A DNA stretch of 10,728 bases from Lachnospiraceae bacterium (GTDB taxonomy: Bacteria; Bacillota; Clostridia; Lachnospirales; Lachnospiraceae): contig DNJW01000219.1 in NCBI GenBank assembly GCA_003488965.1, positions 1 to 10,728 of the forward strand, given 5' to 3'. Under the pieces are notes generated by a model. It had not been told where the DNA came from and did no database searches. It saw only the letters and a program-made list of their open reading frames with translations. The position numbers and the translations under genes were made by a program. This document shows, one piece after another, positions 7,175 through 10,728 of the stretch; the stretch's first letter is position 1; the number at the start of each line of letters is the position of its first letter.

Positions 7175-8203
7175 ATGAAGCTTAGTATTATCGTGCCGGT
7201 TTATAATATGGCAGCGGACGGAAAATTGGAATATTGTCTGGATTCTCTGGTAAACCAGACGGTGGAGGATTATGAAATCATTGCGGTGGATGATTGTTCC
7301 ACGGATAATTCCTTTGAAATATTAAAGCATTATGAAGAGCGTTTTCCGGATAAATTTCATGCGGTTCATTCCGAGGTGAATAAGCATCAGGGAGGAGCAA
7401 AGAATATAGGGCTGAAAATGGCGCAGGGAGACTGGATTGGATTTATTGACAGCGACGACTGGATTACCAGCGATATGTATCAGCGCCTGATAGAAAGAGC
7501 AGAAAGTGCCGGCGCGGATATGGCGGGATGCGATTATTGCCTAACCGATGAACATTCCATGAAGGTAGGGCAGATTGTACCCAATAATAAAAAAAGCCAG
7601 AGCGGGATTTTGGATAAGGAAAAAAGAGCCAGCTTGATTTTGGACGGGGGAAGTCTGGTAGTAAAGATTTTCCGGCGGTCTATGATTATAGAGAACGGGC
7701 TTTGGTTTCCGGAGGACATTTTTTATGAGGATAATGCTTTGGGCAATTCTTATCTGGTGCTGGCAAAGCATTTTGAATATATAGAAGAACCCATGTATTA
7801 CTACTATCAGCATGGAACCTCTACGGTTCATACGATTTCACAGAAACGGTGCGAGGACCGGATGACGGCCGGGCGGCTGATGCTGGAGGAAGCAAAGCGG
7901 CATCATTACATGGAAGAGTTTCAAAAGGAACTGGAATACAGTTTTACCTTGCTGTTTTATATCAATACGCTGTTTACTTATATGGCGGGAGTGAATAAAA
8001 CTAAATATGGATTTGTGAAAGCCATGGGGAGGGAGATGAAACAAACCTTCCCGGATTTTGAAAAGAATCCTTATTATCAGGAACGGACTCATCAGGAGGA
8101 AAAGAAGCTGATTCGGATGCAGCAGAAATCCACACTTATTTTTATGCTGTATTATAAATTGCTGTGGGCATATAGAGGATGGCGGAAGAAGATTGAAAAT
8201 TGA
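7175..8203 (+). CDS. Family 2 glycosyltransferase (GT-A fold) inside the pse run
   Basis: Predicted nucleotide-sugar-dependent transferase, 342 residues. It has the GT2 start LSIIVPVYNM (3-12), AVDDCSTDNS (37-46), HQGGAKNIGLKMAQGDW (71-87), the metal-binding DSDDW (92-96) and YEDN (184-187) at the usual catalytic-base position; the C-terminal tail is very basic. No membrane helix is clear, though LLFYINTLFTYMAGV could lie at the membrane. It starts 8 nt after the pseC stop and its ribosome site (AGGGGG, 7165-7170) overlaps that stop codon, so the two are almost certainly co-transcribed and perhaps translationally coupled. Its overall plan resembles the GT2 at 1949-2959, but the sequences differ widely outside the motifs. 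Known pseudaminic acid transferases belong to other families, so this one more likely adds a different residue of the glycan. Confidence 0.9.
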   Translation: MKLSIIVPVYNMAADGKLEYCLDSLVNQTVEDYEIIAVDDCSTDNSFEILKHYEERFPDKFHAVHSEVNKHQGGAKNIGLKMAQGDWIGFIDSDDWITSDMYQRLIERAESAGADMAGCDYCLTDEHSMKVGQIVPNNKKSQSGILDKEKRASLILDGGSLVVKIFRRSMIIENGLWFPEDIFYEDNALGNSYLVLAKHFEYIEEPMYYYYQHGTSTVHTISQKRCEDRMTAGRLMLEEAKRHHYMEEFQKELEYSFTLLFYINTLFTYMAGVNKTKYGFVKAMGREMKQTFPDFEKNPYYQERTHQEEKKLIRMQQKSTLIFMLYYKLLWAYRGWRKKIEN

Positions 8204-8215
8204 AAATTTTCAATC
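8191..8215. repeat. Perfect 11-bp inverted repeat over the GT2 stop codon
   Basis: GATTGAAAATT (8191-8201) and AATTTTCAATC (8205-8215) are exact reverse complements around a 3-nt loop, and the TGA stop (8201-8203) sits at the apex. There is no T-run after it. The remaining gap to the next gene (8216-8326) holds two further 5-bp mini-hairpins, 8231-8243 and 8253-8270, and no gene I can support. Confidence 0.5.
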
Positions 8216-8326
8216 CCAAGTTTGTGTCTGTGCGGCATCCGCAAACGTGATATGCGCAAAAAGTCGCGCAGAAATGGAGAAAAACATGGATGAGTGTGCG
8301 TTGGCGGCAGAGACAGAAAGGGGCAT

Positions 8327-9490
8327 ATGGAAATCGGAAGTATTTATGAGATAAATCCACAGGGAATTCCCCATAAGGAAGAAGGAGACAGTTGGGGATT
8401 TGCATTAGGGGGAACAGAAAAATACGGGAAAAAGAATGTGGTATTTACTATGTCGGGAAGGGCTGCCATTGCGCTGGCTCTGCGGAGTATTGCGAAAAAC
8501 AGACCGGAAATAGAGAAAAAGTGCCTTTTGCCAGCATATATGTGCGATACGGTCTTTTTTCCCTTTGAGCAGGAAGGCTGGAGGATTTATTTTTATCATG
8601 TGAATAAGAAGCTGGAGGCGGATGAAGAAGAACTGAGCCGCCTGATGGAACGGATAAGGCCGGGTCTGCTTTTTATCCATGCCTATTACGGCGTGGATAC
8701 ATGGAAGCCGATGCGGTCATTGTTTCAAAGGTGGAAGGCACAGGGAGTATGCATCATGGAGGATGTGACCCAGTCTTATTATTTGGAAGGCATAGGGAAA
8801 GAGGCGGATTATGTAGTAGGAAGCCTGAGAAAATGGTATCCCGTGCCTGACGGGGGTTTTGCAGCATCCGGGGAGCCGCTGATAAGGGTAGGAATTCATC
8901 CGGAAGAGGAATTCACGGAAAAACGGATGGAACTTCTTACGGAAAAGTGGGAATATCTTTACGGAGCCGGAAAGCCTGAAGAAAAGAAGGAGATGAAAAG
9001 GGATTTTTTGAAAAAAAACCGGGAAATGGAAGAATGGCTTGACCGATATAAGGGAATAGGAGGGATTTCGGGACTGTCGGCAGGGATGCTGTCTAAAGTA
9101 AACGAAGAGGAGTGCAGGAATAAGAGGAAGGAGAATTATCGTTATCTATATGGGAGACTAAGGGGAAAAAGGCAGCTATGGCCGATTCTTTCTGACGATG
9201 AGGATAGGGGAACGGCTCCGCTGTATCTGGCAGTTTATGCCAAGGACAGGGAGGAACTGCAGAGTTTTTTGATAAAGCACGATATATATGCGCCGGTATT
9301 GTGGCCGGTGGGAAGGGAAAACAGGGATTGCCTGACAGAGGATGAGAAATATATTTATAGGCATATGCTTGCCCTGCCCATAGATCAGAGATATGGCAGG
9401 CAGGAAATGGAACGGATAGAGGGAGTGCTGGATGAATATGAGTTGTTAACAAACAGAACCAGAAACAGTAAACTTCTGAAAGAAATATAG
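8327..9490 (+). CDS. Divergent DegT/DnrJ/EryC1-fold PLP protein with an SLRKW...PDGG motif
   Basis: The 387-residue product has the order of elements of sugar aminotransferases of the DegT family, though strongly diverged: SGRAAIALAL (43-52) in place of SNGTAAL, LLPAYMCDTV (67-76), LLFIHAYYGVDTW (114-126), EDVTQSYYLEG (145-155) with the PLP-ring aspartate Asp146, and GSLRKWYPVPDGGF (165-178) with the candidate Schiff-base Lys169. The C-terminal part (APLYLAVYAKDREEL, then ALPIDQRY) also follows the family layout, so both domains are present. The substrate is unknown; PseC already supplies the one transamination in the path. It may act on another amino sugar of the same glycan, or have a changed chemistry. 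ATG 8327 is chosen, with AAAGGGG (8317-8323) before it at short spacing; a GTG at 8294 would add 11 residues without a good ribosome site. pseG follows after 31 nt. A run of eight A lies at 9011-9018. Confidence 0.75.
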   Translation: MEIGSIYEINPQGIPHKEEGDSWGFALGGTEKYGKKNVVFTMSGRAAIALALRSIAKNRPEIEKKCLLPAYMCDTVFFPFEQEGWRIYFYHVNKKLEADEEELSRLMERIRPGLLFIHAYYGVDTWKPMRSLFQRWKAQGVCIMEDVTQSYYLEGIGKEADYVVGSLRKWYPVPDGGFAASGEPLIRVGIHPEEEFTEKRMELLTEKWEYLYGAGKPEEKKEMKRDFLKKNREMEEWLDRYKGIGGISGLSAGMLSKVNEEECRNKRKENYRYLYGRLRGKRQLWPILSDDEDRGTAPLYLAVYAKDREELQSFLIKHDIYAPVLWPVGRENRDCLTEDEKYIYRHMLALPIDQRYGRQEMERIEGVLDEYELLTNRTRNSKLLKEI

Positions 9491-9521
9491 AACCTAAAAA
9501 CAGTGCAGGGAGGAAAACGCC

Positions 9522-10640
9522 ATGGGTCAGGTGGTTGGAATACGTGCGGATGCTAACGATGAAATCGCTATGGGTCATATGATGCGCTGTATCACAATTG
9601 CGGTGCAGTTAAAAAAGCTGGGGCAAAGTCCTCTGTTTTTTACGGCAGACAGATATGCCCATGAACTGCTGAAACAGGCGGGGATGGAATATGTATGTCT
9701 GAATACTTCATGGAAAGATATGGAGGAAGAGATTGGCAGGCTGAGAGAAGAACTGGTAAAGGCAGGCTGCGCCAAGCTTTTGGTGGATTCCTATCAGGCG
9801 ACGCCGGAATATTTTGATAAGATACGGGATATTTGTAAAATAATATATATTGATGATTGCTTTGAGGATGTTTATCCCGTAGATATGGTGATCAACTACA
9901 ATGCCTATCATGTGCGTTTTCCATATGAGCAGACTTATAAAGGAAAGGCAGAGCTTTTGCTCGGCACGGAATATGTGCCTCTCAGGGAAGAGTTTCAGAG
10001 AACATATGGGCATGGAAAAGGTAAACGGGAGAAAGAAAATGCTGCCGGCGTTGGCGGTAAATTTTCGGAATGGCTTGAGATATTTGACAGAATGGTTGAC
10101 CGGAAAACGGGAAAATTTAGAATCTTTCTAAGCTCCGGCGGCGGCGATGTCTGCGATGCCTTGTCAGGCATTCTGTCAAGTGCGGCAAGGGAGAAGACCT
10201 TGAACAAAGCCGTTTTCCATGTGGTGGTGGGAAAATTCAACCGCAACAAGGATAAATTGGAGAGATTGGCGAAGAAAAATCCGAATATCCGGCTGCATTA
10301 TAGTGTAAACAATATGGCAAAGCTGATGGGGCAATGCGATATAGCGGTTTCGGCGGCAGGAACGGTGCTGTTTGAGTTGTGTGCTATGCAGATACCTGCT
10401 GTTTTTTTTGTCTGTGCCGATAATCAGCAGTATGACAGTGAGTTTTTTGCCCGGAAGGAAAGGATGCTTTTTGCCGGGGATATCCGGCAGGACAGGAAAG
10501 GCTGTCTGGGACAGATTCAGGCGGGATTAAAGATATTGATGAGAGATATGCCCATGAGAAAAAGAATGAAGAAGGCGCTTTGTCAGGTGACGGACGGGCA
10601 GGGGGCAGCGCGGATTGCGGAAAAAATAAAGTGTTTATAA
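9522..10640 (+). CDS. pseG: UDP-2,4-diacetamido-2,4,6-trideoxy-beta-L-altropyranose hydrolase (PseG)
   Basis: Fourth step of pseudaminic acid synthesis: removes UDP from the diacetamido altrose sugar to give the free substrate for PseI. The 372-residue product has a GT-B (MurG-like) fold with the PseG signature RADANDEIAMGHMMRC (8-23), in which His19 matches the proposed catalytic base. LLVDSYQATPEYF (86-98) and YIDDCFEDVYPVDMVIN (109-125) follow. The second lobe has FLSSGGGD (202-209), DIAVSAAGTVLFELCA (273-288) and FFVCADNQ (295-302), close to the family pattern. It is longer than compact PseG proteins; a charged, glycine-rich segment at about 163-198 between the lobes accounts for part of this. 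ATG 9522 follows GGGAGG (9508-9513) at 8-nt spacing. It is the last complete gene of the run in the window. A run of eight T lies at 10402-10409. Confidence 0.9.
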   Translation: MGQVVGIRADANDEIAMGHMMRCITIAVQLKKLGQSPLFFTADRYAHELLKQAGMEYVCLNTSWKDMEEEIGRLREELVKAGCAKLLVDSYQATPEYFDKIRDICKIIYIDDCFEDVYPVDMVINYNAYHVRFPYEQTYKGKAELLLGTEYVPLREEFQRTYGHGKGKREKENAAGVGGKFSEWLEIFDRMVDRKTGKFRIFLSSGGGDVCDALSGILSSAAREKTLNKAVFHVVVGKFNRNKDKLERLAKKNPNIRLHYSVNNMAKLMGQCDIAVSAAGTVLFELCAMQIPAVFFVCADNQQYDSEFFARKERMLFAGDIRQDRKGCLGQIQAGLKILMRDMPMRKRMKKALCQVTDGQGAARIAEKIKCL

Positions 10641-10728
10641 TAGGCGATTGCGAAACACAGTGATTGTGCACTTGTCATTGTGCAGCTTGTATATTCCAAC
10701 AGAGACGCGCTTTCGCTCCGCGATTACC
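10641..10728. other. Non-coding end of window after pseG
   Basis: No gene start or clear terminator is visible in these 88 nt. A 5-bp hairpin (TGCAC 10667-10671 with GTGCA 10680-10684) and a CGCG...CGCG pair (10706-10709 and 10719-10722) give it the look of short palindromic intergenic sequence. No T-run follows, so the transcript may continue into genes beyond the window. Confidence 0.3.

Noticed and set aside
8286..8354. 22-codon ORF overlapping the start of the DegT-like gene
   Set aside because: It has a GGAGA a few bases upstream, but no recognisable peptide features. An ORF of this length is expected by chance; a coupling leader cannot be excluded.
1..10728. CRISPR array, tRNA/rRNA genes, transposase or integrase
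   Set aside because: No spaced direct-repeat array, tRNA-like cloverleaf region or recombinase/transposase motifs were seen by eye.

Overview
The window is a + strand stretch of a moderate-GC, low-intergenic-distance bacterial genome with strong AGGAGG-type ribosome binding sites. Gene content and protein style (AlbA_2/Schlafen-type ATP-binding protein, Cache-type chemoreceptor debris, Gram-positive-like glycan genes) suggest a Clostridia/Lachnospiraceae-like Firmicute. That assignment is inference from style, not from a marker gene.

Layout. (1) Positions 1-1554: a complete gene for an AlbA_2-domain/GHKL-ATPase-like protein with its own candidate promoter, closed by a 13-bp hairpin followed by a T-run. 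(2) Positions 1555-1934: a decayed methyl-accepting chemotaxis receptor, of which a Cache sensor fragment is joined out of frame to a short piece of signalling domain. (3) Positions 1949-4703: a GT2 glycosyltransferase and a large polytopic GT-C (GT39/PMT_2-like) membrane glycosyltransferase, separated by an imperfect inverted repeat. (4) Positions 4796-10640: a five-gene run behind a candidate extended -10 promoter: pseB (UDP-GlcNAc inverting 4,6-dehydratase), pseC (aminotransferase), a second GT2 glycosyltransferase, a divergent DegT-fold protein, and pseG (UDP-sugar hydrolase). A perfect 21-bp inverted repeat lies between pseB and pseC. (5) Positions 10641-10728: non-coding, the window ends there.

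How it fits together. PseB, PseC and PseG are steps 1, 2 and 4 of the pathway from UDP-GlcNAc to CMP-pseudaminic acid. PseH (N-acetyltransferase), PseI (synthase) and PseF (CMP transfer) are not in the window and would be expected just downstream. The interleaved GT2 enzymes and the GT-C membrane enzyme point to assembly of a surface glycan containing pseudaminic acid or a related sugar; flagellin is another possible acceptor, and the chemoreceptor remnant is compatible with a motile ancestor. The least explained gene is the DegT-like protein at 8327-9490. It keeps the PLP aspartate and lysine but has an unusual SLRKW...PDGG active-site segment, and it sits between pathway genes where no second aminotransferase is needed.
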